Assembly: GCA_002311745.1 (NCBI GenBank)
Contig: DBZL01000063.1
Location: forward strand, 15,228 to 49,387
Reading direction: 5' to 3'
Source of the DNA: Phycisphaerales bacterium UBA1161
GTDB lineage: Bacteria > Planctomycetota > Phycisphaerae > Tepidisphaerales > Tepidisphaeraceae
Length of the DNA stretch: 34,160 nucleotides
Both the position numbers and the translations under genes were made by a program. Within the stretch, counting starts at the first letter, position 1; the number at the start of each line of letters is the position of its first letter. This document shows positions 1 to 7,477 of this stretch, piece by piece. The notes under the pieces were generated by a model. It was not told the DNA's origin. It worked only from the letters and a program-made list of their open reading frames with translations, and searched no databases.

Positions 1-117
1 CGAAATTCGAATGACGAATGACAAATCAATGAACGAATGGACGAATGACGAAAAAGCCACGATCATTCGGACATTGGGTCATTGATTCGTCATTCGTCAT
101 TTGTCATTCGTCATTCC
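1..117. repeat. Heptamer-rich imperfect palindrome, copy 1
   Basis: The stretch is built from a 7-base unit, GAATGAC on the left arm and its complement GTCATTC on the right. The left arm (about 9-36) and the right arm (about 80-117) are inverted copies. They align except that the right arm carries two extra heptamers, as expected from slippage in a tandem array. A related element lies in opposite orientation at 7303-7389, and both begin or end with the same CGAAATTCGAATGA block. No open reading frame, terminator T-run or transposase is linked to it. It lies just downstream of the msrA stop, so a role as a 3' structure is possible. This looks like a dispersed intergenic repeat; function is unknown. 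Confidence 0.8.
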
Positions 118-121
118 ACGC

Positions 122-736
122 CTAGTGGCGTTTGCCATTGCCGGCGTGACACGACCAAATGATCCCGTGCTTGTCGTTGTAGAACTGGTGATACTCCTCG
201 GCGGGATAGAAGGGGCCGGCGGGGACGATCCGCGTGACGATGGGGCCGACGTACTGGCCTGAATCGTTGCGGCGATTCTTCTCGGCTTCGGCAAGGGCTT
301 TCTGCTGCGGCGAATGGTAGAAGATGACGCTGTTGTATTGGGTGCCGGCGTCCGGGCCTTGGCGGTTCATGGTCGTGGGGTCGTGGTTTTCAAAGAAGAT
401 GTCCAGGAGAGTCTGGTAGCTGAGCTTCTGCGGATCGAAGACGATCTCGATGGACTCGGCATGCCCGGTGCGGTCGGTGCAGACGTCCTCGTAGGTGGGA
501 TTGGGCATGGTGCCGCCGCAGTAGCCGACGCGCGTGCTGAGGACGCCGGGGATTTTTTCAAAGGTGGATTGGACGCCCCAAAAACACCCGGCGGCGAAGG
601 TGGCGGTTTCGGTCTGCATGGGCATCTCCCGAGTGGCGGGCTGGGTTGCCGGCGAAGGCTGTGTCTGCGGGCCGACCGCCATGAGCCAGATCACTTCACT
701 GATGGCTAAAATGCCCAGCAGGGCGAGCACGCGCAT
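122..736 (-). CDS. msrA: Peptide methionine-S-sulfoxide reductase MsrA, exported form
   Basis: MsrA reduces the S-epimer of methionine sulfoxide in proteins. The 204-residue product carries the hallmark GCFWG motif (catalytic Cys51), followed by the family blocks GYCGG, TGHAE, HDPTT and EEYHQ. A C-terminal Cys196 is a likely resolving cysteine. Residues 1-21 form a hydrophobic signal or anchor segment, followed by a Pro/Thr/Gln-rich linker before the catalytic domain. This suggests it acts outside the cytoplasm, unlike typical cytosolic MsrA. The ATG at 736 precedes the hydrophobic segment and fits this reading, although no good ribosome site is visible. The gene follows smc on the same strand after 52 bases and could be cotranscribed with it. 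No msrB is present in the window. The family call is certain; export is inferred. Confidence 0.96.
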   Translation of the reverse strand: MRVLALLGILAISEVIWLMAVGPQTQPSPATQPATREMPMQTETATFAAGCFWGVQSTFEKIPGVLSTRVGYCGGTMPNPTYEDVCTDRTGHAESIEIVFDPQKLSYQTLLDIFFENHDPTTMNRQGPDAGTQYNSVIFYHSPQQKALAEAEKNRRNDSGQYVGPIVTRIVPAGPFYPAEEYHQFYNDKHGIIWSCHAGNGKRH

Positions 737-788
737 ATCAAACAGACTCTAGGCAAGGTATTGCCAAAATTCCTGGCCGGCGCCCCGT

Positions 789-3700
789 TCACGCGGCGGC
801 GTGTTCGGCGACGCGGCCTTGCGCGTCGATCTGGTCGAACTTCACCGCCACGCGCTTGCTGACGCCCTGCTCCTGCATGGTCACGCCGTACAGCACATCC
901 GCGATCTGCATGGTGCACTTGGAGTGCGTGATGACGATGAACTGGCTCTGCTCGAGGAATTCCTGAACGATCAGGTTGAAGCGTTGGTTGTTGGCCTCGT
1001 CCAGGGCGGCATCAACTTCGTCCAGGATGCAGAAGGGGCTGGGCTTGGACTTGAAGATGCTCATCAAGAGGGCGACGCAGGTCATGGCCTTTTCGCCGCC
1101 GGAGAGCTGGCTGATGGTGACCGGCTGCTTGCCGGGGGGCTTGGCGATGATCTCGATGCCGGCGTCGAGAACGTCCAGCCGGATCTTTTGCAGGGGAATG
1201 GGCTGGCCGTCGGCGTCGAGCTGCGGCTGGGCGTTTGCGGGCGGGTCGAGCTCGGTTTCCAGGTAGATGTCCGCCTTTCCGCCGCCAAAGAGCTTGCGGA
1301 ACATGCCCTGAAAATGCTCGCGGACGGCGTTGAACGTCTGCTCGAAGCGCGTGCTGCTCTGGGCGTTGATTTCATCGATCAGTTGCTCGAGTTGCGATTT
1401 GGAGGAGGTGAGGTCGGCCACCTGGGCGGCCAGGAACTGCTGGCGCTTCTCCAATTCATCCTGCTCGCCGATGGACTCGACGTTGACGTTGCCCAGGCGA
1501 TGGATTTTGTCGCGCAGGTCCTTGATCTCGGCGGCGACGCCCTCCCAATCGAGGGAGGCCGGCTCGTAAGGAGCGGCGGCCGTGAGCTGGGCGTAACGGG
1601 CGGCAAGGTCCAGTTGCAGCTCTTCGGTAGTGCGCTGCACGAGGGTTTCCTGCCGGACGCGGATTTCGCCGAGTTTCAAATCCAGCTCGTGCAGCTCGCG
1701 ATCGATCTGGTCGCGCTGGGAGCGGGCGGTTTCCACGCGGGCGGAATCCTGCGAGACCTCCTGGCCAAGCTGGGTGATCTGCTCGGCCAGTTCGGCGGCG
1801 CGTTTTTCGCTGTCGGCGGCGTCGCGGACGAGAGCCGCCTCGGTGGCGGCGGCGGATTGCGACTGATGTTGCACGTCCTGTCGGCGCTGGGCCAGGGTGG
1901 AGATGGACCGCTCCAGACGCTGGATTTGCTGATGCAGCTCGGCCCCGGCGGCGGTGTGCCGCTGCACGGACTGCTCGGCGCTCAACTGCTTTTCCTGCAC
2001 TTGGCCAAGGTTCACGCGCAGGGCGGTCAACTCTTCGCCCAGGGCGCTAAGCTGCTGGGTGAGCTCGCTCTGGCGGCGGGAGAGATCATCCACTTCGGCG
2101 GCGGCTTGCTGCTGGCCCGTTTCCAGCGCCCCTTTGCGCTGCAAAAGATCGCTCTCTTCGGCGGCCAGGCGCTGGGTCTGTCCGGAGAGAAGCTCCAATT
2201 CGCGGCGGAGGATGGACAGCTCGCGGCCCAGGGCGTTTTGGCGGTCGGTGTTCTGGGCCACGGCGCCGCTCAGCTCCACCTTGAGCGTGTTGGATTGATA
2301 GATTTCGTTGCGCAGGGTGCTGATGTCCTGATCGAGACAGCGGACCTGGGCATGGCCCTCGGCAAGCTGGCGGCCGAGCTGCTCGATGCGGGCGTTGGCC
2401 TGCTCGATCTGCCGGGAAAGCGCTTCCAATTCAGATCGGCGTGAGAGCAGGCCCATGGCGGCGGTCAGGGGGCCGGCGCGGAAAATGCCGTCGGCCAGGA
2501 CTTCGGCGGCGCGGGTGACGTATTGGCAGCCGCGCGGGCCTTGGGCCAGCAGACGCCGAGCGGTGGGAAGATCCTCCACCACGAAGGTGCGGCCCAGGAG
2601 ATGGCGTGCGATCGGCTCATCGGCCGGGGCAAACCGCACCAGGTCGATCGCCGGGCGGGCGGCGGGATCGACCCCCTGGCACGGCTCTTCGGGCGGGAGG
2701 CCGTCGGCGCACAGGAGATTCACGCGGCCTTCCAATGGTTCCAAGCGGTCTGCGGTGGCCAGGGCGGCGGCGCTGTCATCGGTGATGAGCCATTGATCGC
2801 GGCCGTCGAGGGCGGCTTCGATCACGCGGGCGTTTTCGACGTCGACGGCAAGCAGGTCCGCGACCAGGCCGCGGATGAAGGGAAATGCGGTGTCGCGCTG
2901 GCGGAGCATGGACTTGACGCCTTCGCTGACGCCCTCGCGTTTGGCTTCCAGGTCCTGCAGCAGGGCCTGGCGCGAGAGCAGGCCGCTGCGCTGCTCCTTG
3001 GCCGCGCCCAGGGATTCGCCGACTTGGGCGATCTGCTTGCCTAGAGCGGCGGCGTCGTTGCGCTTGGCTTGAAGCCGGCATTGCTGGTCGGTGATTTGTG
3101 CGGCGGCGGCATCCAGGCGCAAGGCCAAGTCGGCGGCGGTGGATTGCAGCGCTTGCAGTTCCTGATCGACCTGCTGGCGCCGCTGCTCGAGGCGCGATTG
3201 TTGCATGGCGACGTTCTTGCGCTCGATCTCGATGGCGCCCAGGCGGCTGGACGTGTCGGCCAGCCGGCGAAGCAGATCCAGGATGGCGGTTTTGCGCTGC
3301 TCGATCTGGGCGGCGGTGGCGTTGAGCTGAAGCTGGCCGTCGCTAAACGCCTGCTGCCGCTGCTCGATGAGCTGGCCCTGCTGCTGGAGCTGGCGGGTCA
3401 GGTCGGCCAGGGCTTGGTTTTCCGCTTCCAACGCCTGGGCGAGGTCCGCGAGCTTGGCGGAAATCTGCGCTTTGTCCTGCTCGAAGCCGGTTTGCTGCTC
3501 GTCGATTTGGGCAAGCTGCTGGGAGCAGTATTGCTGCTGCTGGCGCGCGGACTGGATGGCAGCGCGGGCCTCGACGAGCTGGTATTCCATGCGCTGCTTG
3601 GCCTGCGCGACGGACTCCAGGGATTCCTTTTTGTTCACCCAGGCGTTTTGCGCGGAGGCCAGATCGCCGTTGACGTCGTCCAGGCGGAACTGCGCGTCTT

Positions 3701-4460
3701 CGCGTTGGGATTGAAGTTGGTTGAGCGCCGTGGCCTGGTCGTGGTACTCGTGCAGGCTGGACTGGAGGCGCAGCTCGGTGAGTCGCGTGGAGTGTTCCTG
3801 AAAGACGCGGGCGCGACCGGCCTGGATGCGGACACTGCGCAGGCGTCGCTCGGTTTCATCGACGATGTCATTGACGCGCAGCAGGTTCTGGTCGACTTTT
3901 TCGAGTTTGCGCTCGGCCTCCTTTTTTCGGGCCTTGAAGCGGGAGATGCCGGCGGCCTCTTCGATGATGACGCGTCGCTGCTCGGGGTTGGCTTCGAGCA
4001 GAGCGGCGACGCGGCCCTGCTCGATGACGCTGTAGGCATCGACGCCGATGCCGGTGTCCAGGAAAAGTTCGCGCACGTCCTTGAGTCGAGCGGGGGCGTT
4101 GTTGAGCTGGTATTCGCTGGTGCCGTCGCGGAAGAGGCGGCGGCCGACGGCGAGTTCGTCGGCGGGCAAAGCAAACGGTCGCGAGCCGTCGGGGCGCTGA
4201 GGATTTTCAAAGACCAGGATGACTTCGGCCATGCCCATGGCCTTGCGGGTGGCCGAGCCGTTGAAGACGACGTCCATCATGGCATCGCCGCGGAGGCTCT
4301 TGGCGGACTGTTCGCCCAGGACCCACTTGACGGCGTCGACGACGTTGGACTTGCCGCAGCCGTTGGGTCCGACGATGCCCGTGATGGGGCAATCGAAGAC
4401 GAACTCGGTGCGGTCGGCGAAGCTCTTAAATCCGTGCAGGATCAGTTTTTTCAGGCGCAT
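789..4460 (-). CDS. smc: Chromosome segregation protein SMC
   Basis: SMC is the ATPase of the bacterial condensin that organises and segregates the chromosome, normally with ScpA and ScpB, which are not in this window. The 1223-residue length is full size. Walker A (GPNGCGKS, residues 31-38) sits in the N-terminal head. Two long Gln/Ala/Glu-rich coiled coils (about 170-510 and 690-1000) flank a hinge domain (about 520-680). The C-terminal head has the ABC signature LSGGEK (about 1119-1124), Walker B ending in CILDEVDAALDEAN, and the switch histidine in ITHSK. The ATG at 4460 has a GGAGG ribosome site about 9 bases upstream and gives the canonical MRLKKL start. It is intact, with no frameshift. 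Confidence 0.98.
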   Translation of the reverse strand: MRLKKLILHGFKSFADRTEFVFDCPITGIVGPNGCGKSNVVDAVKWVLGEQSAKSLRGDAMMDVVFNGSATRKAMGMAEVILVFENPQRPDGSRPFALPADELAVGRRLFRDGTSEYQLNNAPARLKDVRELFLDTGIGVDAYSVIEQGRVAALLEANPEQRRVIIEEAAGISRFKARKKEAERKLEKVDQNLLRVNDIVDETERRLRSVRIQAGRARVFQEHSTRLTELRLQSSLHEYHDQATALNQLQSQREDAQFRLDDVNGDLASAQNAWVNKKESLESVAQAKQRMEYQLVEARAAIQSARQQQQYCSQQLAQIDEQQTGFEQDKAQISAKLADLAQALEAENQALADLTRQLQQQGQLIEQRQQAFSDGQLQLNATAAQIEQRKTAILDLLRRLADTSSRLGAIEIERKNVAMQQSRLEQRRQQVDQELQALQSTAADLALRLDAAAAQITDQQCRLQAKRNDAAALGKQIAQVGESLGAAKEQRSGLLSRQALLQDLEAKREGVSEGVKSMLRQRDTAFPFIRGLVADLLAVDVENARVIEAALDGRDQWLITDDSAAALATADRLEPLEGRVNLLCADGLPPEEPCQGVDPAARPAIDLVRFAPADEPIARHLLGRTFVVEDLPTARRLLAQGPRGCQYVTRAAEVLADGIFRAGPLTAAMGLLSRRSELEALSRQIEQANARIEQLGRQLAEGHAQVRCLDQDISTLRNEIYQSNTLKVELSGAVAQNTDRQNALGRELSILRRELELLSGQTQRLAAEESDLLQRKGALETGQQQAAAEVDDLSRRQSELTQQLSALGEELTALRVNLGQVQEKQLSAEQSVQRHTAAGAELHQQIQRLERSISTLAQRRQDVQHQSQSAAATEAALVRDAADSEKRAAELAEQITQLGQEVSQDSARVETARSQRDQIDRELHELDLKLGEIRVRQETLVQRTTEELQLDLAARYAQLTAAAPYEPASLDWEGVAAEIKDLRDKIHRLGNVNVESIGEQDELEKRQQFLAAQVADLTSSKSQLEQLIDEINAQSSTRFEQTFNAVREHFQGMFRKLFGGGKADIYLETELDPPANAQPQLDADGQPIPLQKIRLDVLDAGIEIIAKPPGKQPVTISQLSGGEKAMTCVALLMSIFKSKPSPFCILDEVDAALDEANNQRFNLIVQEFLEQSQFIVITHSKCTMQIADVLYGVTMQEQGVSKRVAVKFDQIDAQGRVAEHAAA

Positions 4461-4560
4461 CGAAGTCGGTCCTCCCTGACCGATATCCGCGGGACCCAGG
4501 CATCATGCCGGTGGCAAGGACGATGGTAGTATAGGCATCGCAAGCCAAGACTCCAGTAGT

Positions 4561-6531
4561 TTATGAACCGCCGGCGCCCAGGGTTCGTTGCTGATCGGAG
4601 GCCGACGGGTCGGGCGCCGGCGCGGTGGTCGGCGCGGGATTGAAACGGGCGGGCGACGGCTGGGGCGTGCCCTGGGGCCGGCCGGCCAAGTTGTCGCGCG
4701 GGACGCTGGTCCAGGGGTCGGCTTCGAGGCGCGGATGCTGCAGCTCGAAGACGGCGGCCACCTGGCGACCGTCGGAACCGGCGCTGTAGACTCGTTGCGA
4801 ATCGACCAGTTGCTGGGCGACGGCCACGACATCGTTAAAGCTGAAATCAAAAGATCGCGCGCGGTCGGGACCGCCGCCGCCAAGGCGCGCCAGAATTTCC
4901 GCCAGGTCGTTGCGGGTCTGCACATCGGTTGGACGTCGCTGGTGGGGGCTGCGGTAGAAGATGGTCAACTTATCGGTGCCGTCGCTGGAGGAGATGCTCA
5001 AGCGCGAATCCATGGCGGTGAAGGTAATGGGCGTCTGAAGCCGGAGGTTCGGACCGAACAGGGCCAGGCGCGGAACGCCGCTGGTGGTGGCGTAGACCAT
5101 CGGCGAGCCGTGGGGGATGACGTCGAGGAAGAAGTTGTCGGCGATGCGCTGGGCGAAGATTCCCTCGCCGGCGGCGGCCAGGACGCGATAGGCCTCAATG
5201 CGCACGGCAGCCTTGTCGGATTCCAGGAGGGTTCGCAGCAGGTAAAACGTTTCGGGCGTTGGGGGCAAGGCGCCCAGGGCGCGGACGGCGTCAAGCTGGT
5301 ATCGGTTGGAGGAATCGGCGGCGATTTGGCGCAGGGCGTCGCGTGCGGGGGAATCGCCGATAAAGGCCGCGGCCCGCGCCGCGGCGAAGGCGACGTTGGG
5401 GTCGGGATCGCTGATCAGGGGCGCAAAGATGGGCAGGGCCTCTTCCCCCATGGCTTCCCAGCACAAGGAGATGTCGGCGAGTCGCGCGCCGGGCTTGCGG
5501 GCTTCGGCGATCAGCCCTTTGGCTTTGGCGATGATGAATTGGGGCGCATCGTTGACGTACAGGTGGGAGACGACGCCGATGAAATGCTGCCAGTCGCCAT
5601 TGTAGTCCTGGGGCACGTAGAGGAAGACCAGACCCAGGTCCTGAGCGGCGGCGACGACCTTGGAGCGGTCGGCGCCCGGGTCGGCCGGGGAGCTGCCGTG
5701 CCAGCGGCGCTGGATCAGTTCCTCGATGCGGCGAGCGGTGCTGATCTGGGGTTGTCGGATTTGCATGTAGATGGGCCGGTCGTTGCGGACAACGCCGGCG
5801 TCCAGGACGGTGCCGACGCGGAGGCTGGCGCGGGCGGCGGCGCCTTGGGCATCGGCTTGGCCCAGGGCATAGGCGGGGTTGACGAAGACGTCACCGCCGG
5901 TGACGACGGCCAGGGGCGTGGCGGCGACGGCGGTGGGATCGTCCAAGGCGTGGGCGCTGAGCTGCGTGCGGTATAACTGCCCGTGGGCCAGGCTGGAGGT
6001 ATGGCTGCGCGGAAGCGCCCGTACGGTCACGTCGAAGCGTTGCCCGGCCCGCGCCCCAACCGGCACAAGGCCCTCGACGACCACGATGGCGACGCGATTG
6101 TCGGAAAGAATCTCATCGGCGGTCATTTCCTTGTAGCGGTGCAGTTGCACGCTGCCGAATCCGTGCAGGGCAATTTGCTTGGCGATGTACTGCCGGACCC
6201 AGGTGGGCGCGGTGCAGTCGCCGGTGCCGTGGAGGTTCACGACCAGCGTGTAGCCGTAGACGGGCATCGAATCGATGTTGGTGAAGCGGATGCGCTCCTG
6301 GAGGGTGCCGCGCATGAAATCAGGCACATCGGCCAGGGGGAGGGTGGGGTAATGGGCCTGCTCGGTTGGGGGCGCAGGGGCGGATTTGCAGCCCGGGAAG
6401 CCCAGGACCGCGACGGCCAGGACCAAGGCCAGGGCGGCGCTGGGGCAGGCAGGCAGCCCCCCTCCCGGCGGGGAGGGACGGATGTCCCCGCATCGCCTGA
6501 AACAACCGCGATGTCGTAACCCATACTGCAT
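4561..6531 (-). CDS. FlgI-like domain lipoprotein with HEAT-like repeats
   Basis: The 656-residue product resembles the flagellar P-ring protein FlgI over residues 80-340. It has the FlgI-type block YGYTLVVNLHGTGD, then VEGLVPVGARAGQRFDVTV and VVTGGDVFVNPA. Later come the FlgI pattern 'ARRIEELI' and a 'vPxxY...FIGVVSHLYV' segment. Residues 355-455 look like HEAT-type helical repeats, and the C-terminal 45 residues are Pro/Ala-rich and probably disordered. The N-terminus has a long basic lead, a hydrophobic stretch (33-45) and a possible lipobox ending at Cys48, so it is probably membrane-anchored in the periplasm. I chose the ATG at 6531 because GGAGG lies 8 bases upstream; a TTG at 6546 overlaps that site. 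A 7-bp hairpin (6460-6477) lies early in the message. No other flagellar gene is nearby, so a true P-ring role is unlikely. Function is unknown. Confidence 0.8.
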   Translation of the reverse strand: MQYGLRHRGCFRRCGDIRPSPPGGGLPACPSAALALVLAVAVLGFPGCKSAPAPPTEQAHYPTLPLADVPDFMRGTLQERIRFTNIDSMPVYGYTLVVNLHGTGDCTAPTWVRQYIAKQIALHGFGSVQLHRYKEMTADEILSDNRVAIVVVEGLVPVGARAGQRFDVTVRALPRSHTSSLAHGQLYRTQLSAHALDDPTAVAATPLAVVTGGDVFVNPAYALGQADAQGAAARASLRVGTVLDAGVVRNDRPIYMQIRQPQISTARRIEELIQRRWHGSSPADPGADRSKVVAAAQDLGLVFLYVPQDYNGDWQHFIGVVSHLYVNDAPQFIIAKAKGLIAEARKPGARLADISLCWEAMGEEALPIFAPLISDPDPNVAFAAARAAAFIGDSPARDALRQIAADSSNRYQLDAVRALGALPPTPETFYLLRTLLESDKAAVRIEAYRVLAAAGEGIFAQRIADNFFLDVIPHGSPMVYATTSGVPRLALFGPNLRLQTPITFTAMDSRLSISSSDGTDKLTIFYRSPHQRRPTDVQTRNDLAEILARLGGGGPDRARSFDFSFNDVVAVAQQLVDSQRVYSAGSDGRQVAAVFELQHPRLEADPWTSVPRDNLAGRPQGTPQPSPARFNPAPTTAPAPDPSASDQQRTLGAGGS

Positions 6532-6594
6532 GACAGACGCCTCCAAGGATTATCGGACCAGTTGGCTGCCGGGCTTGATAGTCGGGCAAGAAAA

Positions 6595-7257
6595 TCAGGC
6601 CTGTGAGGGAACTGGCGGGGGTTGAGCCGGCGTCGGGACCAGGTTTTTTCGGCGGGGGCGAGGGCCGCGAGCGGGGCGTCCGGGCTTGGGGGGCCCAGCG
6701 GACGAGGTTGCAAGGTCGCGGCCGTTGTCCGCACCGGCCGGCAGAGCCGCCGGGAGCTCGAGAAACAGCCGGCCCTGGCTGGGGTCCTCGTAGCGCCGGG
6801 AATCCAAAACGGCCTTGGCCTCATCCACCAGTTCTTCCAGCGTCTTAAACTGCTTGTAGACGCTGGCAAAGCGCACGTACGCCACCTGATCCACGCGGCG
6901 CAGGCGCTCGGTGACGAACTGGCCCACCACCGCCGAAGACACTTCACGATCGTAGGTTTTGTGCACTTCCTCTTCCACTTCGTCGACGATGCGCTGCAGT
7001 TCGATCTGGGGAACCGGGCGCTTGAAACAAGCGCGCTCCAGGCCAACGTAGATTTTCTTGGAATCCCAGGGGACGCGGCGACCGTCTTTCTTGATCACGG
7101 CCAGGCGAACGTTCTGCTCGATCTTCTCGTAGGTGGTGAAGCGCTTGTTGCAGCGGAGGCAATGTCGGCGACGGCGGATGGCCCGCCCGCCATCGCAGGT
7201 CCGCGAGTCGATGACCTTGAGGTGCTCCTTCTGTGCATCGCAAAACGGACAGCGCAT
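6595..7257 (-). CDS. nrdR: Transcriptional repressor NrdR with C-terminal extension
   Basis: NrdR is the zinc-finger/ATP-cone repressor of ribonucleotide reductase genes; it senses ATP and dATP. The protein begins with the canonical MRCPFC. Zinc ligands are Cys3, Cys6, Cys33 and Cys36, and the linker carries IRRRRHCLRC and RFTTYE. The ATP-cone spans about residues 49-139 (VIKKDGRRVPWDSKKI onward). At 220 residues it is longer than the usual 150-160: from about residue 155 it has a tail rich in Pro, Ala and Arg with no recognised domain. No nrd gene or obvious NrdR-box pair is seen in this window. The start is fixed by the zinc finger; no Shine-Dalgarno sequence is visible and a -10-like box lies 9 bases upstream, so the message may be nearly leaderless. 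Confidence 0.96.
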   Translation of the reverse strand: MRCPFCDAQKEHLKVIDSRTCDGGRAIRRRRHCLRCNKRFTTYEKIEQNVRLAVIKKDGRRVPWDSKKIYVGLERACFKRPVPQIELQRIVDEVEEEVHKTYDREVSSAVVGQFVTERLRRVDQVAYVRFASVYKQFKTLEELVDEAKAVLDSRRYEDPSQGRLFLELPAALPAGADNGRDLATSSAGPPKPGRPARGPRPRRKNLVPTPAQPPPVPSQA

Positions 7258-7275
7258 GGAGAGAGAAATTTACCA
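7258..7275 (-). promoter_or_regulatory. Possible extended -10 of nrdR, near-leaderless
   Basis: On the minus strand an extended -10-like sequence, TGG then TAAATT (7267-7272), ends 9 bases before the nrdR ATG. Transcription would therefore start 1-3 bases before the start codon. No Shine-Dalgarno sequence is present in that gap (it is TCTCTCTCC). No convincing -35 box is seen. This is a tentative reading. Confidence 0.3.
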
Positions 7276-7302
7276 GAACGGGGGGCAAAACGAAAGAAAG
7301 AA

Positions 7303-7389
7303 GCAATGACGAATGACGAATGACGAATCAATGCTCGAATGACGAAGGGTCGAATCATCCGTCATTCTTCATTCGAATTTCGTCATTCC
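7303..7389. repeat. Heptamer-rich imperfect palindrome, copy 2
   Basis: This is a second member of the repeat at 1-117, in inverted orientation. It starts with three direct GAATGAC-type heptamers, passes through the shared AATCAATG block, and ends with GTCATTC units and the shared TTCGAATTTCG block. It lies in the 220-base gap between divergent nrdR and ffh, upstream of the probable ffh promoter. Together with copy 1 it brackets the msrA-smc-flgI-like-nrdR block. It carries no coding potential. Confidence 0.8.
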
Positions 7390-7422
7390 GCCGTCGCGTG
7401 CAACGCGGCGGCGGCTTACCCT

Positions 7423-7450
7423 TTGCCGCAGCAGCGGTTGGGCATATCAT
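7423..7450 (+). promoter_or_regulatory. Probable ffh promoter
   Basis: TTGCCG (7423-7428) and TATCAT (7445-7450) are separated by 16 bases and resemble sigma-70-type -35 and -10 boxes. Start of transcription would be near 7457, leaving a leader of about 20 bases that contains GAGG (7468-7471), 6 bases before the GTG start. The boxes match consensus only in part. Confidence 0.42.
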
Positions 7451-7477
7451 GTCAGCGGGCAAGCGCCGAGGCGATGT

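Noticed and set aside
1..117. Possible CRISPR array in the heptamer region
   Set aside because: Units are only 7 bases, contiguous and palindromic, without spacers or cas genes.
801..2444. Long open frame on the plus strand opposite smc
   Set aside because: It is antisense to a certain gene; its Leu/Gly/Val-rich composition is the complement of coiled-coil codons in high-GC DNA and shows no domain.
3069..4529. Second long plus-strand frame opposite smc
   Set aside because: Same reason: shadow of smc with no recognisable motif or ribosome site.
4588..5976. Plus-strand frame opposite the FlgI-like gene
   Set aside because: Gly/Asp/Val-rich antisense shadow; the minus-strand frame has real motifs and a ribosome site.
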